Of a stretch of DNA of 64,000 nucleotides, positions 16,553-25,019 are shown piece by piece. How positions within the stretch are numbered: position 1 is the first letter of the stretch; each line of letters opens with the position of its first letter. This stretch comes from UBA10205 sp035289625 (lineage in GTDB: Archaea > Iainarchaeota > Iainarchaeia > Iainarchaeales > Iainarchaeaceae), in assembly GCA_035289625.1 (NCBI GenBank), contig DATDWP010000016.1, forward strand, positions 1-64,000, written 5' to 3'. The position numbers and the translations under genes were made by a program. Under the pieces are notes generated by a model, which saw nothing but the letters and a program-made list of their open reading frames with translations, was not told the origin of the DNA and made no database searches.

Positions 16553-19174
16553 ATGGATTGGCATCTAATGCAGCCAAATGAGGCAATGCAGACCCTCAAC
16601 ACTTCGCAAAAAGGCCTCTCTGAACAGGAAGCTTCAAATAGGCTTTTGAAAAATGGGAAAAATGAACTCATTTCCGGCAAGAAAATAAATGTATTTGCCC
16701 TTCTGGTAGAGCAGTTCTCAAGCCCGCTTGTAATAATATTAATCGCAGCTGCTGCGATCTCTTTTGCTTTTGAAAAAGGCATTGATGGCATTTTAATTTT
16801 GGCAATAGTTGTTGCGAATGCAGTTTTTGGGTTTGCACAAAATTACAATGCGGAAAAGAGCATTGATGCACTAAAAAAGATGGGCTCTTCGCGCGCGCTT
16901 GTTGTACGGGATGGACTTGCAAAAGAACTTGATTCTAAAGAACTTGTTTGCGGCGATATAATTTTGCTGCGCGAAGGGGCAAAGATCCCAGCTGATTGTA
17001 GGCTAATTGAAGCAAATGAAATGAGTGTTGATGAATCAATCCTAACAGGCGAGAGCGATTCTGTTTCAAAGCATATAGAGCAGGTTGGAAAAGAGTCCAC
17101 GCTAGCAGATAGAAAGTGCATGCTCTATATGGACACTTTAGTTGTGAGGGGAAAAGGAAAAGCAGTGGTAGTAGAAATTGGGATGAATACAGAAGTCGGA
17201 AAAATCGCGCAAAAACTTGATACAGTATATGAACAGCCTACAAGGTTCCATAAAGAAATTGAGGTGCTTGGCAAAAAAATCACTTACATTATCATTGTGC
17301 TTGTTGCAATAATCGGCGCTACCATACTATTTGAACACGAAGCTAGCCTAATAGAGGCGCTTATAATTTCAATAAGTGTAGCGGTTGCTGCAATCCCTGA
17401 AGGCCTCCCTGCGGTAGTGACGCTCTCACTTGCAATTGCAACGGCAAGCATGCTCAAGAAAAATACCTTGGTTAGAAAACTGCCGGTAATTGAAAATTTA
17501 GGTTCAGTGCAAGTGATCTGCACAGATAAGACCGGGACCCTTACTGAAAATAGCATGACGGTGCAGCAGATTTATTGCAATGGCGGTTTTTATGAAGTGA
17601 GCGGCACCGGAAGGAGCATTAAGGGCGAATTTTTTAAAAGTTCAAGAAAAATAAACCCAAAAGAAATTGAAGAAGTACTACTCTGCGGGCTTATTTGCAA
17701 TGAAACCATTATCCAAAACGCCCTCCCCCAATTGGAATTCAATGGCGACCCTACTGAAGTTGCCCTATGTGTTAGTGCACTCAAGGCAGGGGCCTCAAAG
17801 GCAGGTTGGGAAGAAGTTAGCGAAATCCCATTTTCTTCAAAAACAAGGAGAATGACAAGCGTTGTGCAAAATGAGCAAACAATAATGTCCTATTCAAAAG
17901 GTGCGTGCGAAGTGATTTTGGATTCATGTACGCACTTTTTACTCTATGGGGAAAAACTAAAGCTTGATAGTAAAATGCGCAAGCAAATATTGGAGGCAAA
18001 TGATTTGATGGGTTCAAAGGCCCTTCGTGTCCTTGCATTTGCAAGTAAGGAATTGAATTCCCCGGATGAGCAATCAGAATTCGATATGACATTTTTAGGG
18101 CTGCAGGGGATGATTGACCCTCCAAGATCAGAAGTTGCAGCAGCACTAGATGTTGCGCGGCAGGCGGGAATTAGGGTCGTAATGCTGACAGGGGATAATG
18201 CTGCAACTGCAAGGGCAATAGGAGAACAGATTGGTTTTAGGGGGCAAGCTATTGATGGAAAAGACCTTGAAGCTATGAGCGAGCAGGAATTTGAAAAAGC
18301 AACGCGTGTAAATGATATTTTTGCGCGCGTTAGCCCTGAACAAAAATACAGGGTTTTGCGGTTTTTTCGGGCAAGCGGGCAAAGCGTTGCAATGACAGGG
18401 GATGGGGTAAATGATGCAATCGCCCTAAAGGAAGCGGATGTGGGAATCGCAATGGGGATTAGAGGCACTGATGTTGCAAAGCAGGCTAGTGATATTGTAG
18501 TACTTGATGATAATTTTGCAACAATTATTGAGGCAATTAGACAGGGAAGGGGAGTATTTGATAATATCCGCAAATTTGTAAATTATTTGCTCTCAAATAA
18601 TCTAGCAGAAGTGTTCATTGTATTTATTGCCTCTATTGGAGGAAATCTTGCAATTACTGCAGTGCAGCTTTTGTGGATAAACCTTCTAACGGATGGGATG
18701 CCGGCTCTTGCCCTGGGAGCCGACCCTCCAAAAAAAGACATCATGAAAGAGCCACCTAGAAATAAGGATGAACAGATTGTTACAAAAAAACTCGGAAAAA
18801 TCATGCTTGCAATAAGTGCAATGCTAACAATTGTAGTGCTTGCAATATTTTACTACTATTTGCCACAAGGCATTGTGATTGCGCAGACAATGGTATTTAC
18901 GTGCCTTGTATTTTACGAATTTGTAAGAATAGTAGTTATTCGAAGGCAAGAAAAGCTTGGGTTTTTTTCCAATAAGTGGCTAGTAGTAGCGCTTTTGGGA
19001 TCTTTTGTTTTGCAATTATTTGTCCTCTACACTCCGGCATCAAATTGGTTTGGGACAGTTAGCCTTGGAATAGAAGACTGGGCGATAATTCTACTTGGCG
19101 GAATAGTTGCATACTTTTCAAGTGTTATTATAACAAATCTTTTACAGGAAAAATCCCATAACAGCATAATTTAG
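16553..19174 (+). CDS. cation-transporting P-type ATPase (Ca2+/SERCA-PMR1 type)
   Basis: 873 residues. N-terminal cation-ATPase domain, helices M1-M2, actuator domain with ESILTGES, M4 with AAIPEGLPAVVTLS (PEGLP is the Ca2+-site motif of P2A pumps), phosphorylation motif CTDKTGTLTEN at about 325, nucleotide-binding domain, hinge MTGDGVNDAIALKEAD, then M5-M10 with NNLAEVFIVF and QLLWINLLTDGMPALALG. Exports Ca2+ (perhaps Mn2+) using ATP. A TTTTATATAGG box lies ~35 nt upstream. Monocistronic, divergent from the PIN gene. Confidence 0.94.
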   Translation: MDWHLMQPNEAMQTLNTSQKGLSEQEASNRLLKNGKNELISGKKINVFALLVEQFSSPLVIILIAAAAISFAFEKGIDGILILAIVVANAVFGFAQNYNAEKSIDALKKMGSSRALVVRDGLAKELDSKELVCGDIILLREGAKIPADCRLIEANEMSVDESILTGESDSVSKHIEQVGKESTLADRKCMLYMDTLVVRGKGKAVVVEIGMNTEVGKIAQKLDTVYEQPTRFHKEIEVLGKKITYIIIVLVAIIGATILFEHEASLIEALIISISVAVAAIPEGLPAVVTLSLAIATASMLKKNTLVRKLPVIENLGSVQVICTDKTGTLTENSMTVQQIYCNGGFYEVSGTGRSIKGEFFKSSRKINPKEIEEVLLCGLICNETIIQNALPQLEFNGDPTEVALCVSALKAGASKAGWEEVSEIPFSSKTRRMTSVVQNEQTIMSYSKGACEVILDSCTHFLLYGEKLKLDSKMRKQILEANDLMGSKALRVLAFASKELNSPDEQSEFDMTFLGLQGMIDPPRSEVAAALDVARQAGIRVVMLTGDNAATARAIGEQIGFRGQAIDGKDLEAMSEQEFEKATRVNDIFARVSPEQKYRVLRFFRASGQSVAMTGDGVNDAIALKEADVGIAMGIRGTDVAKQASDIVVLDDNFATIIEAIRQGRGVFDNIRKFVNYLLSNNLAEVFIVFIASIGGNLAITAVQLLWINLLTDGMPALALGADPPKKDIMKEPPRNKDEQIVTKKLGKIMLAISAMLTIVVLAIFYYYLPQGIVIAQTMVFTCLVFYEFVRIVVIRRQEKLGFFSNKWLVVALLGSFVLQLFVLYTPASNWFGTVSLGIEDWAIILLGGIVAYFSSVIITNLLQEKSHNSII

Positions 19175-19233
19175 CAAAAGGGCTATAACAAATACGGCAA
19201 TTATTTAAAATTGAAAGGCCCCTAAAGTATAAC

Positions 19234-20457
19234 ATGAAGAAACTTGCATTATTTGCAATATTGGCCTTGCTGCTAGGATGCGTTGCCCCAATCCCCCCCA
19301 CTAATGGTTCGGATACCAATAATTCTGACGGCGACCCAAATGATGCAAAATCTGTTGTAATTGACCAAAACACAGTATACACTCATGGCAATATTGCAAT
19401 TGAAGTGATTTCTTTTACCGATTCTCGCTGCCCGCAAGATGTGCAATGTATATGGGAAGGCGAACTTGGAGTAATACTCAAAGTTAGCTCTCAAGGCCAA
19501 GTAGAAGAAGTCATTTTAGGGGAAAAAACAAGGCCATCAGCACAAGCATTTGGTTATACCCTAACAATAGGTTCAATTGATTTTACAAATAAAAAACTAA
19601 CACTTGTAATTTCCAAAAATTCGGATGAAACAAAAAGGCGAGTGTGGTTTTCATTTGGGCCAAAGCAGTGCAATTCAAATCCGTGGGATGACTCAAAATA
19701 TCAAAGAGCCACATGCCAAGGTCCGGGCTGTCCAAGCTGGGGCGAAGAGAATGCAATCAAATTATGGTTAGACGACAAGGGAATTAAGGTCTATGGCTAT
19801 GCGTCCCACCAAAAAAGCGAAATTGTATGCGCTGCATGTTCTTGCCCGCGCGGAGATGAAATTGCAGTTCTTGTGAACAATTCGGATTCGCAAAAAATGG
19901 TTTCCCTCGGATGGGTTTCTTTGGGTTCAGAAATTGCATGCACAGAGGATGCAAAGCTCTGCCCTGACGGAAGCGGAGTTGGAAGGGAAGGGCCATTTTG
20001 CGAGTTCCCAACTTGCCCCGGAGGGGATATTGTTAATGCTAATGAAATAGTAATCCAAAAAATCAATGTCCCGGGTTTTACAATTAACCCGCAAACAGTA
20101 ACTGCAATAATTTACGGGGACGGCTATTATGTAATTGAAACCACAAATTACAATTCAGATACACAAGAGCAAACAGTGAGCGCTACTACCGGAAATATCG
20201 GGAAAGAAAAAGTACAAGAGCTTGTTGATCTAATAGAATCTACTAATTTTTTCAGCCTAACTGAAGAAGATACAAGAAGTTGCATAGCAGATCCTCCTAC
20301 AATCACACTTGACATTAAAATTGAGGAAAAATCAAAAGTTGTTAGTGGAATTGGAACTGAGTGCGATAAGCAAAAGCTTGAGGAATCAAGAAAAATAATA
20401 AAGGAAATTGAAGAACTCTTAGGCCAAGAACCACACCTTTTAGGGCAAGAAAGCTAA
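19234..20457 (+). CDS. multidomain lipoprotein with Cys-rich modules
   Basis: 407 residues. Lipobox ALLLGCVAP gives a lipid-anchored surface protein. Order: module with DSRCPQDVQCIWEGE (about 65-135); a Cys-rich middle (CQGPGCPSWGEE, CAACSCPRGDEI); motif CTEDAKLCPDGSGVGREGP with two further Cys (about 230-265), a module I recognise from many DPANN and candidate-phyla secreted proteins; then a C-terminal domain (~265-390) with YYVIETTNYN and IESTNFFSLTEED, reminiscent of DUF6438-like domains. Function unknown. TATA-like ATTTAAAATT is ~25 nt before the ATG. Confidence 0.75.
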   Translation: MKKLALFAILALLLGCVAPIPPTNGSDTNNSDGDPNDAKSVVIDQNTVYTHGNIAIEVISFTDSRCPQDVQCIWEGELGVILKVSSQGQVEEVILGEKTRPSAQAFGYTLTIGSIDFTNKKLTLVISKNSDETKRRVWFSFGPKQCNSNPWDDSKYQRATCQGPGCPSWGEENAIKLWLDDKGIKVYGYASHQKSEIVCAACSCPRGDEIAVLVNNSDSQKMVSLGWVSLGSEIACTEDAKLCPDGSGVGREGPFCEFPTCPGGDIVNANEIVIQKINVPGFTINPQTVTAIIYGDGYYVIETTNYNSDTQEQTVSATTGNIGKEKVQELVDLIESTNFFSLTEEDTRSCIADPPTITLDIKIEEKSKVVSGIGTECDKQKLEESRKIIKEIEELLGQEPHLLGQES

Positions 20458-20458
20458 T

Positions 20459-21679
20459 TTAGCCAAATAAAAGTTTGAGTATGGTTTTGGGGCTTGCAAA
20501 TTCTCGTGCAAGCGAATAATCGCGCTGCATCCTAGAACTTAGTTCAATTAGGGATTTATTTTTTGAGGCGCGCGATAGCACAAAATCAAATATTTTTTCG
20601 TGCAAAATCAAAAACTCGAGCCACTTAAAACCACTAACTTCCGGAACTAATATTTTCCATATCTCTTCATCATATTCACTAAGGCTCTTTGCACTAAAAT
20701 CTTTTCTTTTAAAGGCATTTATTATCGCTCTTGCAGCAATTTTTGCGCTGCGCATTGATGGCCCTACGCCTTCTCCGCTAAATGTCATTGCAAATGTCCC
20801 TGCATCTCCGCAAAGAACAAACCCATTTCCGCTACACGCCCTTCTCTGCCCAAGTACGCTAAGGCCCCACTTCTCAACTTGAGTTACTTTTTTGGAATCT
20901 TCAAATCTTGCCCTAAACCTTGAGCTTTTTACAATTTCTTCAAGTTTGTGCTCAAGATTTACATGGCCTTTTTTAATATCCTCTAGGCGCATTCCAATTC
21001 CGACGTTGCAGGTTTTTTCATCAACCGGAAAAATCCAAAAATAACCAGGGCACACCCCTTTCAAATAATACAATTCACACCTATCCATTGGGCCTTTTAC
21101 ATTTTCATAATACGCCCGTGCATTGAGAGCGTATCTTCCCTTAACTCTTGTACTTATCCCTAGCACATTCGCAATTGCGCTCTTGCTTCCATCAGAACCC
21201 ACAACAACTTTTGAAAGCGCTTTTGAATTGTGGCCTTTTTCATCCAAAAAATTAACCCCTATCACTTTATCAGAATCAACTACAGGGCCAATGACTTTGC
21301 AACCTTCCCGAAGAAGAATGTTCTTATGCCCCTTGCACGCTTGCGCGAGCATATTGTCAAATAGTAACCTTTTGACATTATACCAAGGGCCTTTTTGCGC
21401 AATATCGCTTTGCAAAAACGGAGTATACATTTCATGCCCAGCTGGCGAACCTACAAGAACTCCTGAAATTGGCTGCTTTTTTAACTTCTCAAATTCATCC
21501 CATAGCCCAAGCTCTTTTACAATATCGGTGCAAAGCCAGGTTTTATTATCAGCGCACACTTTATCGCGCGGAAATTTTTCCTTTTCCAAAAGCAAAACCT
21601 TAAGGCCAGAATTTGCAAGGTAGAGCGCGCACGTGCAGCCCGCTGGCCCGGCTCCGCAAACAATGACATCGTATGGCAT
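20459..21679 (-). CDS. geranylgeranyl reductase family FAD-dependent oxidoreductase
   Basis: About 406 residues from ATG 21679 (MPYDVIVCGAGPAGCTCALY); the open frame reaches 21766 but the extra 29 residues precede the FAD motif and look untranslated. Rossmann GxGxxG at the N-terminus, LLLEKEKFPRDKVCADN typical of GGR/CrtP-like enzymes, second FAD motif VLCGDAGTFAMTFSGEGVGP. In archaea this family saturates geranylgeranyl chains of ether lipids, but paralogues with other substrates exist. Convergent with the lipoprotein gene, 1 nt apart. Confidence 0.85.
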   Translation of the reverse strand: MPYDVIVCGAGPAGCTCALYLANSGLKVLLLEKEKFPRDKVCADNKTWLCTDIVKELGLWDEFEKLKKQPISGVLVGSPAGHEMYTPFLQSDIAQKGPWYNVKRLLFDNMLAQACKGHKNILLREGCKVIGPVVDSDKVIGVNFLDEKGHNSKALSKVVVGSDGSKSAIANVLGISTRVKGRYALNARAYYENVKGPMDRCELYYLKGVCPGYFWIFPVDEKTCNVGIGMRLEDIKKGHVNLEHKLEEIVKSSRFRARFEDSKKVTQVEKWGLSVLGQRRACSGNGFVLCGDAGTFAMTFSGEGVGPSMRSAKIAARAIINAFKRKDFSAKSLSEYDEEIWKILVPEVSGFKWLEFLILHEKIFDFVLSRASKNKSLIELSSRMQRDYSLAREFASPKTILKLLFG

Positions 21680-21790
21680 TTGGTCACCAATTAGAAACAA
21701 TAATAATGTGCAAGGTGGTTTAAGTGCTTTTTGGGCCAGTAGACTAGTAAAATTTATATTTGGCAATAAGTATCTTTATTAGGTGTTGAA

Positions 21791-22060
21791 ATGGGATTAA
21801 TTAGAAAGATGAGAAATGTTTATGAAAACTTCAAGAGGCGTGCCAATCCAAAAAAAGTGCTGAATATGGCAAAAGTAGAAAACGGAGTGGTGAAAATAGA
21901 AGTCGATGGAAGAAAGTATCATATCAAATTAGGATATGAATATGACGGACAAATCCTAAACTACAGGGCAAACGCTAGTGGCGGAATAACTTTATTATCA
22001 AGGGGCCAGAGGAAAGTGATGGATATTTCTCGCTCAGACTTAGTGAAAAAACAACTATAA
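21791..22060 (+). CDS. small basic protein, 89 aa (MGLIRK group)
   Basis: Not recognised. Begins MGLIRKMRNVYENFKRRANP, then a beta-rich segment (GVVKIEVDGRKYHIKLGYEY) that could be a small barrel. Shares a basic N-terminal helix starting MG(L/A)I(R/K) with the genes at 26055 and 34620. Located between the GGR-like gene and tRNA-Leu. Possibly nucleic-acid binding. Confidence 0.6.
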   Translation: MGLIRKMRNVYENFKRRANPKKVLNMAKVENGVVKIEVDGRKYHIKLGYEYDGQILNYRANASGGITLLSRGQRKVMDISRSDLVKKQL

Positions 22061-22117
22061 AATTAGAAAAATGAAGAGTCAGGGAGTTAAATTCCTTTTT
22101 ATTTTTCTTATGAATAA

Positions 22118-22246
22118 CTAAAACCCTAAATCTTCCCTGTAAAATTTTTTCCCTAAAGCAATATTATTCTCAAACTCTAGAAGCCTTTTGTACCTATTCA
22201 TAATAATCGTTGCATTAATACTTATTTTAAGTTTTCCGGCCAACAT
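22118..22246 (-). CDS. micro-ORF downstream of tRNA-Leu, 42 aa
   Basis: Starts MLAGKLKISINATIIMNRYK and ends ALGKKFYREDLGF, with protein-like composition; a second ATG (MNRYKRL) lies at 22201. It begins 20 nt after the mature 3' end of tRNA-Leu on the same strand and could share its transcript. Family unknown. It explains most of the 22061-22265 gap. Confidence 0.35.
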   Translation of the reverse strand: MLAGKLKISINATIIMNRYKRLLEFENNIALGKKFYREDLGF

Positions 22247-22265
22247 AACACTAATTTCTTGAAAT

Positions 22266-22484
22266 TGCAGGAGGGCGGATTCGAACCGCCGAAGGCACTA
22301 AGCCAGCAGATCTCTCAGACAGTTTTCAACCTAAAATTACACTTTTCTTTTTGGTCGAGCTTCCTTGCAGAACTTGTTCTGCGAGGCCTCGCAAAACCAT
22401 TGGTTTTGCTAGGTTTCTTTTCTTGTTAAAGAAAAGAAAAAGGTCGCTTGAGTCTGCCCCGTTTGACCGCTTCGATACCCCTGC
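22266..22484 (-). tRNA. tRNA-Leu(CAA) with intron
   Basis: Exons 22447-22484 and 22266-22311. Acceptor GCAGGGG pairs with CTCCTGC (one G-U), discriminator A, T arm GGCGG-TTCGAAT-CCGCC, anticodon stem GCAGA/TCTGC with loop CT-CAA-G-A, and a long variable arm as expected for Leu. CCA is not encoded. The 135-nt intron (22312-22446) sits between positions 37 and 38. The splice region folds as bulge-helix-bulge: GCAGA/TCTGC, 3-nt bulge AG^A, CTCA/TGAG, 3-nt bulge AG^C, GAC/GTC. TATA-like TTTTTATACTTTG lies upstream near 22513-22525. Confidence 0.93.
22367..22439 (+). repeat. composite hairpin repeat, copy 1 (inside tRNA-Leu intron)
   Basis: Three successive hairpins: GCAGAAC/GTTCTGC (22367-22382, outer CCTT/GAGG), GCAAAACC/GGTTTTGC (22391-22409) and TTTCTTTTCTT/AAGAAAAGAAA (22414-22439). 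The first two, with the GAGGC-TCGC linker, recur at 57142-57185 on the other strand with changed loops and a compensated stem length. It occupies most of the 135-nt tRNA-Leu intron, which explains why that intron is long. Confidence 0.75.
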
Positions 22485-22682
22485 AACAAATACCGTTTTG
22501 CTAATTGATTGTCCCGTGGCAAAGTATAAAAATCCTCTTTTGCAAAAAACCCTTCGCTTTTTTGGTTTTTTTATCAAAAATTTCTTCCCTTCCACGATTG
22601 TGGAAATACCAAGCGACGATCCCCGAAAAAGCGCGTGTTTAAATTGAAAGAAGATAGGTGTTAGTAAGGTGGGGTGAATAAT

Positions 22683-23696
22683 ATGAATGCACGTGAATGG
22701 TTTGAGAAAAATAAATGCAGTGCAGAGGAATTTTCAGACCTTGAGAGCCTTGAAAAAGAAAAGGAAAAAAAGAACCTCTCTGTTTCGTGCGTAATTCCTA
22801 CTCTAAATGAGGAGAAGACAATCAGTAGTGTTGTTTCCAAAATAAAAGATACCCTTGTTGATGATTACCATCTTGTGGATGAAATAATTGTTGTGGATTC
22901 CGGTTCGCAGGATAGGACACAACAGGTTGCAGAAGAAGCGGGAGCAAGGTTTAGCTATTCAAAAGATATTTTGCCGCATTACGGATTTGTAAAAGGCAAA
23001 GGGGAAAATCTCTGGAAGAGTCTCTATGCTGCATCGGGGGATATTATTGCATGGATTGATGCAGATATTGAAAATATTAGCCCAAAATTTGTCTACGGGC
23101 TTTTGGGGCCTTTGATAAAAGACCCGCAAATTGGTTTTACAAAAGCTTTTTACCAGCGCCCATTGCGAATGGACAGCGCATTAAAATCTTTAGAAGGCGG
23201 AAGAGTGACAGAGCTTTTGATGCGCCCACTATTCAACCTCTATTTTCCCCAGCTCTCCTGTTTTATCCAGCCCCTTAGCGGAGAATATGCCGGCAGAAGA
23301 AACGTACTTGACAAAATCCCTTTTTTTACAGGTTATGGGGTTGAGATGGGCATGCTCATTGATATTGAAAGGAAATTTGGCTTGGAGAAAATGGTGCAGG
23401 TTGATCTTGATGAAAGGGTGCATCGCAACCGCCCTATAAATGAACTGAGCAAGATGTCATTTGAAATATTGCAGGCATTTTCAGAAAAAGCAAATGCACT
23501 TGGAGTATTTGTGAACCTTGACAAGATAAATAGTATCTACACAATTATCGAACCAAAATTCAATGGAACACAGAAACCCGAGTATGAACTCCATACAAAT
23601 CCGATATTTGCAAGGCAAAGGCCTCCGATGGTAACTATCCCTGAGTATAGGGAAAAATTCCTCTCAGGGCGCAATAGCATCTACGCTCGCTATTGA
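22683..23696 (+). CDS. gpgS: glucosyl-3-phosphoglycerate synthase-like glycosyltransferase (GT81)
   Basis: 337 residues. GT-A fold: CVIPTLNEEKTISSVV, nucleotide/metal motif IIAWIDADIENISP, then GFVKGKGENLWKSLYAASGD earlier and QPLSGEYAGRR and GYGVEMGMLIDI later, all characteristic of GpgS. The enzyme makes glucosyl-3-phosphoglycerate from NDP-glucose and 3-phosphoglycerate for the solute glucosylglycerate; no GpgP is nearby. Start chosen at ATG 22683 because GGGGTGA precedes it by 5 nt exactly as in ftsZ; an in-frame GTG at 22674 lies within that site. Promoter-like GTTTAAATT at 22637-22645. Confidence 0.85.
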   Translation: MNAREWFEKNKCSAEEFSDLESLEKEKEKKNLSVSCVIPTLNEEKTISSVVSKIKDTLVDDYHLVDEIIVVDSGSQDRTQQVAEEAGARFSYSKDILPHYGFVKGKGENLWKSLYAASGDIIAWIDADIENISPKFVYGLLGPLIKDPQIGFTKAFYQRPLRMDSALKSLEGGRVTELLMRPLFNLYFPQLSCFIQPLSGEYAGRRNVLDKIPFFTGYGVEMGMLIDIERKFGLEKMVQVDLDERVHRNRPINELSKMSFEILQAFSEKANALGVFVNLDKINSIYTIIEPKFNGTQKPEYELHTNPIFARQRPPMVTIPEYREKFLSGRNSIYARY

Positions 23697-23779
23697 ACAA
23701 AATTGCTTGGACACCGGAAAAATTTTTTATGACAGCGCGGTTTAGGTAAATTTTTAAGGTTAATTTTCCAAATCAGTTA

Positions 23780-24487
23780 ATGGCACAGATATTTGAAGGG
23801 TCACTAAAACAGTGGAAATTTGTCCTTGCATTTAGTGCATTTGCAATTCTATTTTGGCTCCTTGAATTCCTCTACCAATATTACTTTTTCAGTGCAGGGG
23901 ATCTGAAAAGTTCAATTATAAGAAGTTTTGCACTCGCTGGCGCGACTTTTATTGCGCTCTCTCTTCTCTCAAGCGTGCTCTTTAAATTTGCCCCAAAATA
24001 TACCAAATACTGGACAGTGAGAAGGCTTCTTGGAGTGTTTGGATTTTTTTTCACAACAATCCATATCCTGGCGGCATTGAATTTTGTTTTTGCATGGAAT
24101 CTAGCATTTGTGTATATGTCACTAAACCCGCTTGAAAATCCACTAATATTTGGTTCAATTGCATACCCTATTTTTGCTCTGCTAGCTCTTACATCAACTG
24201 ATTGGGCTGTTGCAAAACTTGGAGCAAAATGGAAGATGGTACATAGGCTTGTGTATTTTGGGTTTTGGGCAAGCGTATTTCACTTCCTCACAATAAACCC
24301 GCCCGCGATAATGAATCCCCCGGGATATTTTCTCTTGCTTGTAACTTTTTTAGCTCTTGCCGGGGAACTTTTCTTATGGTATAAAACCGTCAGCGCAAAA
24401 AGTTTCAGAACCATTGGAACGTGGGTTGGGATAGTACTAATTTTGCTCTATGTGATAACCGCATACCTTAAGTGGTTTGCAAAGTAG
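23780..24487 (+). CDS. ferric-reductase-like (YedZ/MsrQ-type) membrane protein 1
   Basis: 235 residues, six predicted helices. Candidate haem ligands: His in FFFTTIHILAAL and the pair KMVHRLVYF / ASVFHFLT, the arrangement of the ferric reductase transmembrane domain; ALTSTDWAVAKLG-x-KWKMVHR is the diagnostic stretch shared with YedZ/MsrQ. No FAD/NADH domain is attached. Probably moves electrons across the membrane; the partner is unknown. Paralogues at 59688 and 60593. Start at ATG 23780, with AATTTTTAAGG ~27 nt upstream. Confidence 0.82.
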   Translation: MAQIFEGSLKQWKFVLAFSAFAILFWLLEFLYQYYFFSAGDLKSSIIRSFALAGATFIALSLLSSVLFKFAPKYTKYWTVRRLLGVFGFFFTTIHILAALNFVFAWNLAFVYMSLNPLENPLIFGSIAYPIFALLALTSTDWAVAKLGAKWKMVHRLVYFGFWASVFHFLTINPPAIMNPPGYFLLLVTFLALAGELFLWYKTVSAKSFRTIGTWVGIVLILLYVITAYLKWFAK

Positions 24488-24521
24488 TGTTAAAAAAACA
24501 TAAAACGCGGTGCTTAGATGG

Positions 24522-25019
24522 TCAGTCATCTTCAATGTCTTTTTGGGGAATTTCAGATTTTTCATCGATTTTTGGCCTCTTGACTTTCTTTATTATTTCC
24601 TTAACTTTTTCAATAAAATCCGCCACTTCATCAAATATCTCGCCCAAATCCTCTTCGAGCCCGGGTTGTTCAAGCGAGTATTGGATGTCATTTCTTTTCG
24701 AGCGCAAAGAATCAAGAATAACGGATTGCTGTAACGTAATGAGTTCCTGCATTTGGTACTTTTCCTCAATGTACTTGCAGACGCAGTAGTGGCTGCGCTC
24801 CTTTACCCCGTCCCTGAAAAGAAGCGCCCGCGCGGCATGAAATGAAGAATTGTAGAGGGCAATGAAAGCCATATCCTTCATGCTTGTTTCCAAAAGTTCT
24901 TCAGCTTCATCCAAAAAATGCTCTGCCTGTTTTATGCTCTGCTCGGCATAATTCAAATTCGGCTTTATCTTCTTGAGCAGGCCCTGCTCAAAGCATTCCT
25001 CAACTTTGGTTTTGTTCAA
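24522..25019 (-). CDS. HEPN-domain protein (putative toxin/RNase partner of MNT)
   Basis: 165 residues, all-helical HEPN fold of the COG1895-like type: AEQSIKQAEHFLDEAEELL, MAFIALYNSSFHAARALLF, then LRSKRNDIQYSLEQ near 110. The usual Rx4-6H RNase motif is here RNDIQY, with Tyr in place of His, as in several MNT-linked HEPN proteins. An acidic/basic helical tail follows. Its ATG overlaps the TGA of the upstream MNT gene (ATGA), indicating a coupled two-gene unit of the MNT-HEPN toxin-antitoxin kind. Confidence 0.82.
   Translation of the reverse strand: MNKTKVEECFEQGLLKKIKPNLNYAEQSIKQAEHFLDEAEELLETSMKDMAFIALYNSSFHAARALLFRDGVKERSHYCVCKYIEEKYQMQELITLQQSVILDSLRSKRNDIQYSLEQPGLEEDLGEIFDEVADFIEKVKEIIKKVKRPKIDEKSEIPQKDIEDD

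Noticed and set aside
21680..21766. N-terminal extension of the GGR-family protein
   Set aside because: The FAD-binding motif normally starts within a few residues of Met, which fits ATG 21679.
22312..22446. CRISPR-like interpretation of the hairpin repeats
   Set aside because: Only single, non-tandem copies; no regular spacers and no cas genes. They sit within or beside tRNA genes.
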